DNA from: Salvia splendens
Taxonomy: Eukaryota; Streptophyta; Magnoliopsida; Lamiales; Lamiaceae
DNA: 64,000 nt
Assembly (NCBI RefSeq): GCF_004379255.2
Contig: NC_056053.1
Coordinates: 25,478,188-25,542,187, forward strand
Direction: 5' to 3'
The notes under the pieces are model-generated. The model did not search any database. It saw only the letters and a program-made list of their open reading frames with translations, and had not been told where the DNA came from. Below, in pieces: positions 1 through 11,105 of the stretch. The position numbers and the translations under genes were made by a program. The stretch's first letter is position 1; each line of letters begins with the position of its first letter.

Positions 1-366
1 TTTGAAGCATGAAGAACTTTTATTTTTTGGTTATTGTTGTTCATCGTTGATAGTTAAATCAGTTAAAATATCTTAGATTGAGTGTAATTCTTTATTTTAC
101 TGACAAGTTTCCTTTATGCCAGTTCACGACTACACTGACAGTGATTCTATCGATTAGTTTACAGTTATTTTTGTTTGGTAGGGTTCTTGTTATATCACAC
201 ATATTTGTATATCACACAGCTTCAATTCATACGCTGTGAACTGTTTCAGCTCCAACCTATTTCTTGTTTGTGGGGATTCTTGTTATTGAACATTACATAA
301 ATTTAATGCTTTCTTAAAGTTGTGTATATCTGTCTGTTTTCTTGTAAACGATAGAGGAACGTGCAG

Positions 367-2067
367 GGTGTCGCGAAAACTGTACGCTCCTGCACTCGGA
401 GGAATCATGTTGTCTATTGGGATTCAACTTTCCATTGATGATTTTACCCTAGCTTTCAAGAGGTTTAATTTACTACACCTTCTCAAATTTGGTTGCATTT
501 GGATTAAACTAGCATGTGAAAACACCTACTCCATGTGTTTGTCTTGTGTGCAGACCTTTACCATTATCCGTTGGATTTATAGCTCAATATGTTTTGAAGC
601 CCGCCCTTGGTGTGTTCATTGCACGTGCCTTTGGGATGTCCCCGATGTTCTATGCTGGTTTCGTTTTGATGGCTTGTGTTGCAGGGGCACAGCTGTCTAG
701 CTACGCCAGCTTCTTGAGCAAGGGAGATGTGGCCTTGAGCATCCTCTTGACCAGCTCCTCGACCATTGCCTCTGTTCTCGTTACTCCTCTTTTAACTGGC
801 CTTCTTATTGGCTCTGTTGTCCCAGTCGACGCTGTGGCAATGTCAAAGTCGATTTTGCAGGTGCTAAGCAATTAGAACGGTTGGCCGGTGATTTTGATTA
901 CCAAACTGTAATTTTGTCTTGAGTTGATTTTTTTGTCCTTTTCTTTCAGGTGGTTCTTGCTCCTATCGCTCTTGGCTTGGCGCTGAACACTTATGCCAAA
1001 CCCGTTGTATCCGTTCTGCAACCCGTGATGCCATTTGTCGCGATGGTCTGCACTTCATTGTGCATTGGAAGTCCTCTTGCCATAAATAGGAGCCAAATCC
1101 TTTCGGCTGAGGGGCTGAGATTGATTGGTCCAGTGCTGGCGTTTCATGCAGTTGCGTTTACCTTGGGATATTGGGCCGCCAAGATTCAACCTCTCAGGCA
1201 AGTAACTCGGAAAACTTACCTATATTGCAATGTCTTTACATGACACGAGGCTGATGGGACACTATAATTTAGATTTTGATCAGATATATGCTAAATTTGG
1301 GAAAAAATGTTCTAACCTCTTTAGCTGTTCTTTGTTTCCTCGCGCTTTGAGATCAAGATTTAGCTCATTGTGCTAGACTACACCGCCACAATATCCAGCA
1401 CTATCTTCTCCTCTTTCAGCTCGTTTAGATTCCACCAACTTCATATCACACAAAAAACCAATCCTTTTTTCACAAAATTCACCCTACACAGCAAAAAAAA
1501 AAAAAAAAAACTCGAATAAGTCTTTGAAGCAGAGATGTTCAACAAAATTCTGGCATTTCTTGGATAGAATTCAGTGTATAGCTTAGCACTAGGAATAAGT
1601 GAAGTGGAAAGAGTAGCGTGTAAACTATATCACACTCTACTCCAAATCTTGATTTCGAACTCTGCAATGTGCATATGCTCGACATTGATCTACTCGCTTA
1701 CCACTAGGACTAAATGTAGAAGAGTAGCACATAATCATCTATATGCTTCAACACCAAATTTTGATTTCGAGCTCTGCAACGGTCATATTTGCTCGATGCT
1801 GATATACTCCATAAATTGTTCCTCATCAGGTTAGAAGAAGAAGTTTGCAGAACAATATCACTGTGCACAGGAATGCAGAGCTCAACCCTAGCGGGCCTTC
1901 TTGCAACTCAGTTTCTCGGAAGCACCCAAGCCGTGCCCCCAGCTTGCTCTGTTGTTGCCATGGCCATCATGGGCCTCTGCCTCGCCTCTTTCTGGGGTAA
2001 CGGGTACAGAATCAGAGACTTACTGACGTGCCTAGTCCCACGGACTGGTTCGCCCGCCAGTGCCTGA
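367..2067 (+). CDS. BASS3: Plastid sodium/metabolite cotransporter, BASS family (BASS3-like), 5'-partial
   Basis: Four exons can be read: 367-462, 554-860, 950-1197 and 1831-2067 (stop TGA). The first exons lie upstream of the window. The protein is the bile-acid:Na+ symporter (SBF) fold, a chain of hydrophobic helices. It includes the family stretches LYAPALGGIMLSIG, SSYASFLSKGDVALSILLTS and SLCTGMQSSTLAGLLATQF, the last near the substrate-binding crossover. Plant BASS proteins sit in the plastid envelope and carry organic anions with Na+. The C-terminal tail fits BASS3 best from memory, but BASS1 and others are close, so the number is tentative and the substrate is unknown. Intron 3 (1198-1830) starts with GC: exon end CAG, then GCAAGT. 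This keeps the frame, as AG plus G makes the Arg codon before LEEEV. All junctions are in phase and no lesion is seen. Confidence 0.85.
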
Positions 2068-2907
2068 GGTAACTGCTCGTTTTAATTTTGCGTAGTCCCA
2101 GGTCGCCACGCCACAGGGATAGTATAGTTCAACTATGGGGTAACAAGTATAGCTGCAGAAGGTATAGTTAATTTAAATAGAGGTTTTGGTTTGTTTTTTT
2201 TCTTGCTTTTTTTCTGCACTTGATATTCTTTATGTATAGATTATAGTGATCTAATTTTATATAGAAATTGATGGAGTATAACTTTCCACTTTCTCAAGTG
2301 ATGCCATGTGTTTTGGGCATGGTAGGGTTACATGATCGTCGCGAGGATATGAAAAATCATCAAGTGATCGATTTTTTGTGCATACATAGAAAGAAAGATT
2401 TATACAAAAAGCTAAAACCACAAATTTAAAGTGATCTTTGTTCGATTTAGGCAACGAAATTGACTAGTAGACAATGAGATTTGAAAAACCAATGGAAATA
2501 TATCAAAAATAGTCATGAGTGAAGCAAAAAAGAATCTACATTAAGTACTCTAACTCTACAAATATAAATAAAACCTCATTTGTATATATTTTTGTGAGTT
2601 ATTTCATTTTGTGTTATTGGGCTTCATACAACAATTCAAATTCACTTCCGCTGTAAACAAAAAAAATACTCTTCTGTACTATATTTAATTAAGGGCTACG
2701 GCCACGGAATATTCTTCATTTCATTTCGTACTCTTTTCATCCAATAAAAATAATTCAGTTTGTAATATTTGTTTATTACAAAATTTAGTCCTTTTTTATT
2801 TCTAAATCTCTAAAAAACCATCAAAATTATACTGTCACTACAGATAAAGAGTGCCGTCGAAAAATAGAAACTTCATTCTCTAAAATAAAAATATACAAAA
2901 AAATAAA
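2068..2907. other. AT-rich intergenic region
   Basis: This is the 3' flank of the transporter gene. No convincing coding exon, RNA gene or terminal repeat was seen, only short shadow ORFs in AT-rich sequence. Confidence 0.5.
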
Positions 2908-2909
2908 TA

Positions 2910-3176
2910 CTCCCTCCATTTCTTCATAATTGAGTCATTTTTTCATTTCGGAAAGTTTCTTCATAGTTGAGTCATTTCCATATATAGTAATTATTTTCTC
3001 TTTCTTACTTCACTTTCTCTTACTTTTTTCTCTCTACTTTATTCACTTTCTACTTTATTCTCTCCACATTTTTTCTCTCTCTTACTTATTTTATCTATTT
3101 ATTCAACGTACTCAACATCTCTTTCTTAAACTCTGTGCCGAAAAGTTTCGTCTCAACTATGTTGAAACGGAGGGAA
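2910..3176. mobile_element. Stowaway-type MITE
   Basis: The terminal inverted repeats start CTCCCTCCATTTC on the left and, reverse-complemented, TTCCCTCCGTTTC on the right. They stay similar for about 24 bases (CATAATTGAG against CATAGTTGAG). The element is flanked by TA on both sides (2908-2909 and 3177-3178), as expected for Tc1/mariner-derived Stowaway MITEs. The interior is T-rich and has no coding capacity. It lies about 290 bp upstream of the glyoxalase-like start codon, so it may be part of that gene's promoter region. Confidence 0.8.
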
Positions 3177-3468
3177 TACCAGATAATGTAAAATTAGCTA
3201 AAGCAGTGGCACGCTCGTGAAAAAGACAAAAAACAAGGGGAATTATAGTGGGTAATTTTGCAAATAAAAACAATTCGGGGGCCAATTCTGAAATACTATA
3301 AAATTACTCCATTTAATACCGTAATGATCCCTTTTTACCCCACACATTTGTTCTTCTTAAAAATCGCTTATCCATTTTCAGTACGTTCATTTTCTGACTC
3401 TCTTTCTCCCTCTACATTCTCCCTCCACACTCACATTTTCTCTCTCTTAGGGTTTAAAAACTTTCAGA

Positions 3469-4375
3469 ATGGCGCAGGAGGCACATGCAATTTCCGGAGC
3501 TGAGAACGGGTCTTCTCCGGCGGTGTTCACGGCGGTGAAATCGTGGCTGGTGGTGGAGGCTCCGAAGGCGAACGAAGCCGTGCAGTTCTACAAGGCGGCG
3601 TTTGGAGCTGAGGAGGTGAGCCGAGTGAATGATCCGAAGAGGAAGGCGGAGCAGGAGCTGCCTCTCATTCGCTCTGCTGAGCTGAAGATTGGATCCTCCA
3701 TTTTCGTTGTTTCTGGCCTCTCCGACGACTCTCCGTGCGTATTTTATCGTTTTGATAATTTGTTTACAGTTTTATGGCCGTGTTTCCTGCTGTTTTTGCG
3801 TAGATCTGTTGGTGTGATGAATGTTACTCTGTTGCGCTCTTCGTTTTCTCCCTTTACTCGTTGATTATGTGATCAATTTTCGTGATTTCTCGCTTTCTGT
3901 CCGTTTGTGTTTTCTAGTTGCTGATACTGGAATACTAGTATTTGCTAGCTATTTTCTTACTTATTTGTTTTATACTCCTACGTGCTTACTTTTTATCTGT
4001 CTCATATTATCTGCCTTTTGACCGGATTCACAAATTTATTTGATAATTTTGCATATTTTTCATTTTTATTTAGCCTTTATTATAGCTATCCTGATTTGAT
4101 TTACGAACAAATACGTATAAAAAACTAGGAGTATATGATAAAACAACTAAGCTGAAGATGATTTAAATTTCGGCAGCGTGAAATCTGCTGTGAGCGGCGT
4201 TTTCTGCCTGGAGACCGAAGCAGTGGAAGCAGCCATCGCGAAGGCGGTGGTCGCCGGCGCTGTTTCCGACGAAGAAGTGGCGGAAGGTGAAGGCGCGGGC
4301 AAGGTGAAGGATCCATACGGCAACGTTTGGCTAATCTGCTCTCCTGCTAAGAAGTGCGGCGGCGTGGCTGCTTAG
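3469..4375 (+). CDS. Glyoxalase/VOC-fold protein, similar to Arabidopsis At5g48480
   Basis: Two exons, 3469-3734 and 4177-4375, encode about 154 residues. The donor CC|GTGCGT and acceptor GCAG|C are the only pair that keeps the phase (2+1) and joins DDSP to VKSAVSGVF. The protein begins MAQEAHAISG and has the family stretches VVEAPKANEAVQFYKAAFGA near residue 25 and VKDPYGNVW near the end, typical of one vicinal-oxygen-chelate module. This small plant group resembles glyoxalase I, but the metal-binding residues of true glyoxalase I are not clearly present, so I do not claim lactoylglutathione lyase activity. No organelle-targeting signal is obvious. The leader is CT-rich (3400-3468). The start is the first ATG of the conserved frame. 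Confidence 0.9.
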
Positions 4376-4439
4376 GTGCCGTCCACGCGTTCTGATCTGA
4401 GCCGTCCCTTCCATCTAAGCCCGTTGGACCGCTCTCTAA

Positions 4440-4745
4440 GAGCATCCGCGCTGTCCTCCCACCGTCCCTTAAACTACTATTTGAGGGTCCATTATACTTT
4501 ATTCCTCCATCCCTTAACTAAGGGACGGAATCTGCAACGCTCCGTCCCTTAACCGTCCCTTATTCCGTCTCTTAAATTACTATTCATTCAATTTAATTTT
4601 TTATTTTTTCCCAACCCAATTCAATTAAAACAAACACACTTTATTAAAATTAAAATAACATTATAACATAAAATAAAAATACAACTTAAAATAAAAAAAA
4701 ACATAATTAAAATCTTAAAAAAATAAAAATGACATAATTTAAAAT
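4440..4745. mobile_element. Truncated PIF/Harbinger left end
   Basis: It begins GAGCATCCGCGCTGTCC after TAA (4437-4439), then repeats the subterminal CCGTCCCTTAA motifs seen at 5458-5765 and 36056-36367. Similarity stops at about 4745, exactly where the transposase stop codon would begin in the complete copies. No matching right terminal repeat is found before the next element, so this is a broken end. Confidence 0.65.
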
Positions 4746-4748
4746 ACA

Positions 4749-5060
4749 ATTTTATATGGACATCTTTGAATGTTTTATGTTTCACTTTTGATGTGGGACA
4801 AAATCATTCTTGGATGTCTATAAAAGAGAAACAATCAAGAATAATTTTGTCCCACATCGAAAGTGAAACATAAAACATTCATAGATGTTTCTATAAAAGA
4901 AGAACAATCAAGAATGATTTTATCCTACATCGAAAGTGAAACATAAAACATTCAATGTTGTCTCTATAAAAGAGAATCAACCAAGAATGACTTTGTCTCA
5001 TATCGAAAGTGAAACATAAAACATTCAAAGTTGTCTATATAAAAGAGAAGCAACCAAGAA
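4749..5060. repeat. 73-bp tandem repeats that are U-snRNA-type promoter modules (USE + TATA), with one inverted module
   Basis: Three plus-strand units have an upstream-sequence-element match at 4849-4859 (GTCCCACATCG), 4922-4932 (ATCCTACATCG) and 4995-5005 (GTCTCATATCG). Each is followed after exactly 32 nt by TATAAAA at 4892, 4965 and 5038. The period is 73 bp throughout. A further TATAAAA at 4819 has no plus-strand USE. In its place lies an inverted module: minus-strand GTCCCACATCA at 4799-4789, then TATAAAA at 4756, again 32 nt away. The plant snRNA USE consensus is RTCCCACATCG, and a four-turn USE-TATA spacing is the Pol II type. No snRNA body follows. Confidence 0.75.
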
Positions 5061-5454
5061 TGAGTTTCATAAATTCGCAAGCCCATCAAATATATGTGGG
5101 CTATTACGAATTTCTTGTATTTATTTATTTGTAAAAATTGTTTTTAAATATAAAAACAATTTTTATAAATAATTTTTTTTTTCAATTTGGAAAAGTAATG
5201 AATAGAAAAATGTAAAGCTTATAATACGTGTCCCAGGGCACATGCTTTGGGTGTTATGGATTTTGTCATTTTGGTTTACTCTCTCTATTCTCTTCACTAA
5301 TTATAGTATTTCTACATTATTGAAATGTGGCGTGTAGGTATGGTCTACCAAGTGAAGGACACGGAGATGGGGATGTTGGGGAAGGATCTGCGGGCCCCAT
5401 TTGGGTGGCTCTTCTTAATTTGCGGTTTGTGGTGCGTGTGGATATCTTGTGACT
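5061..5454. other. Non-coding sequence downstream of the USE/TATA repeats
   Basis: A weak hairpin is formed by AAATTCGCAAGCCCAT (about 5069) with its near complement ending about 5113. This is where transcripts from the last TATA box would begin. The rest is AT-rich and I see no gene. It could be the remainder of the mobile element that carried the promoter repeats. Confidence 0.4.
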
Positions 5455-5457
5455 TAA

Positions 5458-7422
5458 GGCCATCCACAACGCTGTCTCTATACCGTCTCTTAAACCGTCT
5501 CTTAACTACTATTTGAGCACTATTTGAGGGCCCCACTGTCCTTTTTTCCTCCATCTCTTAACTAAGAGACGGAACCTGCAACGCTCCGTCTCTTAACCGT
5601 CTCTATACCGTCTCTTAATTACTATTCATTCAATTTAATTTATAATTTTTTTTAAAACCCAATTCAATTTAAACAAACACACTTTATTAAAATTAAAACA
5701 ATATTACAACTTAACATTAAAAAAAACGAAGACATAATTAAAATTTTAAAAAAATAAAAATGACATAATTTAATCTTCTCCGCCAAAGTTTTCCCAAATG
5801 TGCTCAATTAGATCCTCTTGGAGTTGGGTGTGAGCGCTAGAGTCGCGTGTCCTTGCCAGAATAGCCAACCGTTCTTGTATAGATGGATGCGCTCCACTTC
5901 GCGGCGGACTACTTGCGGTTGAGCTTCCGGGGGATTCGGGGTCGAACCAATTTTCGGCATCGGGTCCTTCGTCTCGGACAATCATGTTGTGCAAGATTAT
6001 GCACGTATACATGATGTCGACCATGCTCTCCATGAACCACGAACGAGCCGGGGCTTTGATGATGTTGAAGCGCGCTTGGAGAACCCCGAACGCCCTCTCC
6101 ACATCCTTGCGCGCAGCCTCCTGCTTATGCGCAAAAAGAGCCTGCTTTGGGTTCGCTGGCCTGCCGCACGTCTTCACGAAGGTCGGCCACTTCGGGTAGA
6201 TGCCGTCGGCGAGATAGTACCCCATTTTATACCGCCGGTTGTTGGCGACGAAGTTGATGGCCGGCGCTTTACCATCCAAAACTTCGGTAAAGAGGTCGGA
6301 CTGTTGGAGCACGTTTACGTCGTTGTTCGAGCCAGGGACCCCGAAGTACGCGTGCCAGATCCAAAGTCGGTAGTCGGCAACGGCCTCGAGTACAACGGTT
6401 GGGTGGGTGCCTTTGTGGCCGCTCGTGTAGGAACCCCTCCAAGCCACCGGGCAATTCTTCCATTGCCAGTGCATGCAATCGACACTGCCAAGCATCCCGG
6501 GGAATCCGTGCACTTGTTCGTGCAGGTTGAGGAGGAACTGACAATCCTCCGTGGTTGGCCTCCGGAGAAATTCGTCACTGAAGGCTGCCCGGACGCCTCT
6601 GCAGAAGTTGAGCAAGCACAAGCGCCCAGTGCTGTCTCCGATGTGCAGGTATTCGTCGAATATGTCGGCCGTTTGTCCAGTCGCAAGCTGCCGGATGGCT
6701 GCAGTACATTTCTGCAGCGTCGTGTGGCTGGGACGACCGACCGCGTCGAACCCTTCTCGGAAGAACTCCTCCCTGGCCGCCAAAGTATTCGCTATGTGGA
6801 GAAATAGCGGTTTCCGCATGCGGAAACGGCGACGGAAATAGGTATCTCCCCAAATCGGGTTATCGCAGAAGTAGTCGCGTACTAACCTTGCGGCGGCTTC
6901 CTCCCGGTTCCGATCTTCTTCGAGTGATTGTTCCATTAATTGGCGCATTTGCTCAAAAGGATCCATTTGTTTGAGTTGATTGAAGATGGAAATTGGAGTG
7001 ATAGAGAGGATTTGAGAGGAATAGATGTGTGTTTGTGTTTGAAATGAGTATGGAATAGAATTATTTATAGAGTAAAAAAATTAAAAATTTAAAAAATGAA
7101 AATAAATATTTAACGGTAATATTACCGTTTGAATTTTTTTTTTTTTTTTATTAAAAATCAATTTTTTTTTAAAAAATGAATTATTACGTCATCAGTGACG
7201 ACGCCCACTCGCGGGCCAGCGAGTGGGCGTCACGCACGCATGGGGACGTGGCACGTGTCCCTGGCGTGTGGCGAGACAGCTCGTCTCGTGTCTCTCCGAG
7301 ACGAGCTACGCGACGAGACGGTCGCGAGCTGGAGACGAGATGGGCGCTGCAATGCGTCTCGCGGGGGTCTCGTCTCTCCGAGACGAGACGCGAGCCCGGC
7401 GCGAGACGCGTTGTGGATGGTC
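5458..7422 (-). mobile_element. PIF/Harbinger element, transposase-only, copy 1
   Basis: The terminal inverted repeat is GGCCATCCACAACGC on the left and GACCATCCACAACGC (reverse complement) on the right. The flanks are TAA (5455-5457) and TGA (7423-7425), a TWA target duplication with one change. The interior holds one intact transposase on the minus strand and no Myb/SANT-type ORF1. The right 230 bp is very rich in CG and GAGACGAG repeats. It is close to the copy at 36056-38078. Confidence 0.9.
5770..6966 (-). CDS. PIF/Harbinger transposase (HARBI1/Plant_tran DDE nuclease family)
   Basis: This is an uninterrupted reading frame of 398 residues beginning MDPFEQMRQLMEQSLEEDR. The DDE nuclease is visible: first Asp in GMLGSVDCMHWQW, second in GVPGSNNDVNVL, and the Glu in ARKDVERAFGVLQARF. 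In this family it cuts element ends and integrates at TWA sites, usually with a partner Myb/SANT-like ORF1 protein supplied in cis or trans. Compared with the copy at 36368-37624, about 20 residues are missing in frame after EEDR (a basic, proline-rich stretch). The catalytic core is complete, so it may be active. No partner ORF lies within this element. Confidence 0.92.
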   Translation of the reverse strand: MDPFEQMRQLMEQSLEEDRNREEAAARLVRDYFCDNPIWGDTYFRRRFRMRKPLFLHIANTLAAREEFFREGFDAVGRPSHTTLQKCTAAIRQLATGQTADIFDEYLHIGDSTGRLCLLNFCRGVRAAFSDEFLRRPTTEDCQFLLNLHEQVHGFPGMLGSVDCMHWQWKNCPVAWRGSYTSGHKGTHPTVVLEAVADYRLWIWHAYFGVPGSNNDVNVLQQSDLFTEVLDGKAPAINFVANNRRYKMGYYLADGIYPKWPTFVKTCGRPANPKQALFAHKQEAARKDVERAFGVLQARFNIIKAPARSWFMESMVDIMYTCIILHNMIVRDEGPDAENWFDPESPGSSTASSPPRSGAHPSIQERLAILARTRDSSAHTQLQEDLIEHIWENFGGED

Positions 7423-7425
7423 TGA

Positions 7426-8644
7426 GTGTTTTGGGGCTCGTAATTTTTTTTAGTTCAATCTTAAAAATTGCAATTATAGGTTAATAATATTATGACACGT
7501 GAAAATAACCTACTACTAATTCTTAATATTTAAATTTTTTAGTACTATGTTTAATTTTTTTTATTTAACAAAAACGAAATAATAATTGTGAAAATAAATA
7601 AAGTAGTGCAATAATCACGATACTTATTGAATAATTTTTTTAATGTTCCTCCACGCTTTGGGAATCTTGGAACTGTGTTTAATCAATTTGATTAATATTA
7701 TTTTTAGGTTAAACTCTTATCCATAGCTAAAATGAAGAGTTTTAGTTAGGTTTATGAGTCCACTACCGATAAGAAGTTGTGCTATCATGCTATTGTTGAG
7801 TCTATATAATTCTTTTATCTTGTATCCATCTATCCTACACAGCAATAACGATCCCAGATTACATCTCTAGACTAGTACCTACATTGATTATCAATACATT
7901 AGAGATAGAATAAAGAGCATTACTGGCAATCAATTAAACTAGTACATTTAATTGGTTACATTCGAAGATTTAACTCATATATACATGTTGGTTACCATGT
8001 GCTATTACGACCAAACAAATAACCAAATGCAAAGTTACAGTTACATAATCATCACTTATATCGATAAATAAAACTTTCTTGTAAATTTCACAAAATATAT
8101 ACTCCATATAAATTGCTAAGAATTAAAAATAAAAGATGTGGATATAATTCTAATCAAGTCCGAATTATATCCTCACCCAATCGTCTGATCAATGATCGTT
8201 GATTGAAATTCTACACAGTCCATTCACCGCCATCTCTGCCACCAATTTCTCCAACAAGCCGAAGGGTCGCGCAATCACCGCCCATTGCACCACCGGCCAG
8301 ACGCCGCCGAGGACGAGGAGGACCCCTCTCCGCCTGTTCTCTAGCCGTACCACCTAACTTCCGGGTGGTGCGGTGGTGGTAAAGCCTCTCCCTAGCATGG
8401 TGCGGTTGCTCAAGTGTTTTTTGCTTTCTTTAGCATGATTTCTGGTTTTACTACTTTATATATAGGGTGGTTTGAGTTTAAATTTTTATTAAGTTATCTC
8501 TTGTACATTATTATATTTTTATTTGGTAGCAATGTATTTTATTATATCGAAATTATATATTTACTCATGTATTTCTCTAATTTGATGGTATTTTAGTGTT
8601 TTTGGGTATCACAACATGTCAATATATATTCACGATGATAATAA
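7426..8644. other. Intergenic region between two Harbinger elements
   Basis: Mostly AT-rich with no supported gene. A short GC-rich stretch at about 8225-8400 (CACCGCC and GCCGCCGAGG runs) looks like degraded coding or leader sequence, but no frame longer than a few dozen codons could be tied to a family. Confidence 0.4.
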
Positions 8645-8647
8645 TAA

Positions 8648-10429
8648 GAGCATCCGCAACGGTGGCGCTGCTCGCCACCGCCGTCCGCGCCGCTGGCACG
8701 GACGCCACCCGCCGCCGCTGGCACGGCGCTGCTCGATGCATCGAGCAACGCCGTGCCAGCGAGCAGCTGACGTGGCGCGCCCTCATTCGTCAACGACATA
8801 GCCGTTGAGTTTAAATAATTTTTTTTAAAAAAAATTGGTTTTTAATTAAAAAACCGATAAAAAATAAAAAAAAAAATTTCACTTCCCAAAAAAATTATAT
8901 CCGTTTATAACCGTTTTCCCCACTTTTTTATTTATTTTTAATTTTTTTACCCCAAAAATACACACTTTCATCTATAAATACCCTCAATTTCTCCCAAAAA
9001 TCACATCAAACTACACAATTCTCATCATCATTCTCTCATCTCCATTCTCATCTTCAATCTCTCATATCCATTTTCATCTTCATTCTCTCATACCCTACAA
9101 CATCACTATGTCCGGCCAAGGCGATAACCCTACGGGCTCCCACGGTTGGAACCCCGAATGGTTCGGTTCACAACCGTTTCCTAGTCCGGAAACGGAATAT
9201 TCGGCCCCTCCTCAAACCCAAGATTCGGCCGTTCCGGGTGGCTACCGTCCATACCCAATCGACGACCAAGGTGCCTCCGAAGGACGATACGGGTGGACAC
9301 CGGAGCCTAGGCCGACCGCCCCCTCCCAACCTCCGCAAGCTCCTACTCGCGGCAGCGGTGTCCGCACACCGTACACGCCGGCGGAGATGGATAAATTGTT
9401 CAAGGCGTACTTCGAAATCTCCGAAGATGCGGCGGTTGGCACGAACCAATCGGGCGATCACTTTTGGTGGCGCGTATCTCGTCGGTACAATGCAAACCGG
9501 CCGCCGGGAACGATCGAGCGCAACGAGAGTATGGTGCGCAACTGCATCGGCCGAGCCAACGACGAAATTGGCAAGTTCAATGGCTATTTCCTCTAGGAGT
9601 CGCGGAATGCCGGGAGCGGCCGGAGCGAGGTCGACATCATCACTGCGGCGCTGAGCACATACCAATCCATGAACGGTAAGTCGTTCAAGTACCTCAACGT
9701 TTGGCAGGAAACGCGGTTCCACCCGAGGTATCTGGGAGGCGTAACATCCTCCTCTAGCGGCTCCTCCAAACGGTCAAGGTCGGTATCCCTATCCGACTCC
9801 GGCTCCGAAGAAGTGGCTAGCCAACTCGCCGGAGCTAACTTGGGTAGCCCCGACGCCGGACCAAGCGGTTCCCAATGCCGACCGCAAGGAAGGAAGAAGG
9901 CGGCGGCCGAGCGCCGGCGCTCCGCGACTCCATCGGCCCCCGCCCCCGAACCCATACCCTATGTTCCACCTCCACCCCCGAACAACTCGTTGTGGGCCCT
10001 TTTGGCCCAACTCAATATGGCCGATAGGTCAACTATGACCCCCACGCAACTTCAAACGCACGAGGGCATGATAGTGGGTCTCCAAAAACAATTGGGGTTG
10101 TTGCCGCCGGATGAGTAGTCTTCCTCGGGTAATATTAGCCAATAATAATGTAATTTTTAATTTTTAGTATTTTAATTATGTAATTTTTAATTTTTAGGAT
10201 TTTAATTATGTCTTTTTATTTTATTTGTATTTTGTAATATTTATTGTGATTTTTTAATGAATTTTAGTATTATGGAAATGTTTATGTTTAATTGAATATT
10301 AAATTAATTGTGCTCGTCCTTGCGGAAGAGCACAGTTGTGGGTGTTGTGCTCTTGCCAGGGAGCAGGCATGAATAGTACCGTCCGGGCCCACAACCGTGC
10401 CGCTGGCAAGAGCACGGTTGTGGATGCTC
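8648..10429 (+). mobile_element. Harbinger-type element carrying only ORF1
   Basis: The terminal repeats are GAGCATCCGCAACGGTG (left) and GAGCATCCACAACCGTG (right, reverse complement), with a perfect TAA target duplication at 8645-8647 and 10430-10432. It carries one coding region, the Myb/SANT-NAM-associated ORF1, and no transposase, so it would depend on another element for mobility. Confidence 0.88.
9108..10118 (+). pseudogene. Harbinger ORF1 (SANT-like, NAM-associated C-terminal region), one nonsense codon
   Basis: A single frame from MSGQGDNPTG to the stop at 10116-10118 is broken only by TAG at 9594-9596, between GKFNGYFL and ESRNAGSGRSEVD. The N-terminus is Gly/Pro-rich. The middle holds the DNA-binding-like segment TPAEMDKLFKAYFEISED, then HFWWRVSRRYN and an NWR-like arginine set. 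After the stop come the NAM-associated stretch ending FKYLNVWQ, a Ser-rich and basic linker, and a C-terminal helix region. In Harbinger elements ORF1 binds terminal repeats and recruits the transposase. With only one lesion, readthrough or a sequencing error cannot be excluded, but truncation is the plain reading. Confidence 0.82.
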
Positions 10430-10432
10430 TAA

Positions 10433-11105
10433 TAGTGCAGGGTGGTAATCATTAAGGTCATTATGGTGATCATATAAATAATTAATGTGTATTTTTATTA
10501 ACACTCGAGGTAATGAAAATATTATGTCAAGAAAAAAGTAAATGGAAAAACATGTTTTCAATCCTCAAAGGCCAAAGTGTAACAATTACGTGATATGGGC
10601 TTCTCATACAAAAATTATGTCTGTGATTTCTTAATACTATGATAATCAAGTTTGTGGGGTTTTAGTATGAATATATTAAATTCACTAATATAAACGTACA
10701 ATTTGTTATGTTCAAGTATGCATAGGAGCATTCATATATCTTATAGAGTTTTCTAATATTCTTGATGCTCAAAATTTACTACTGTGAATCCTTTTTCTAT
10801 ATTTTTGTTTATGTTATCCTAGTTTGTTGTAGGAAAGATTAATGCAGAGGCTGAGATAAAAAGAGCATGAAATGTAAGACTAATTTAATCACATTATTAT
10901 TGCAGACAAAATGGCACGTTGAAAAGACATAAGAAATCATCAATAATCAGTAATATTACTAAAGTGGAAGGATAGATAGAGATGATGAACCGGGCCCGGG
11001 CTGGTTACGGCACACATCTAACTAAGGTCACTATATTCAACCAAAGCTCTAACACAAATCCACAACTTCAAGATTGCATTTACGAGGTTACGAATCAACC
11101 TTCCT
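10433..11105. other. Intergenic, includes the left boundary of duplication copy A
   Basis: From about 10735 the sequence becomes recognisably similar to 32085 onward (for example CTAGTTTGTTGTAGGAAAGAT near 10820 and 32203). This marks the left edge of the tandem segmental duplication. It is otherwise AT-rich and without a gene. Confidence 0.6.

Noticed and set aside
1..366. Additional upstream exon of the BASS gene
   Set aside because: AT-rich sequence with no coding similarity; it reads as intron before the acceptor at 361-366.
4849..5115. A genuine U1/U2/U4/U5 snRNA gene after the USE/TATA modules
   Set aside because: No snRNA body sequence was recognised after the last TATA. Only the promoter-like part repeats.
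5989..6807. 272-residue plus-strand ORF opposite the Harbinger transposase (and its twin at 36587-37405)
   Set aside because: It is the antisense shadow of a conserved transposase and has no family signature of its own.
8225..8400. Possible small gene in a GC-rich patch
   Set aside because: No frame of useful length, start context or family similarity.
9108..10118. Host trihelix/MYB transcription factor
   Set aside because: It lies within TIRs and a TAA duplication and matches Harbinger ORF1 layout; it also has an internal stop.
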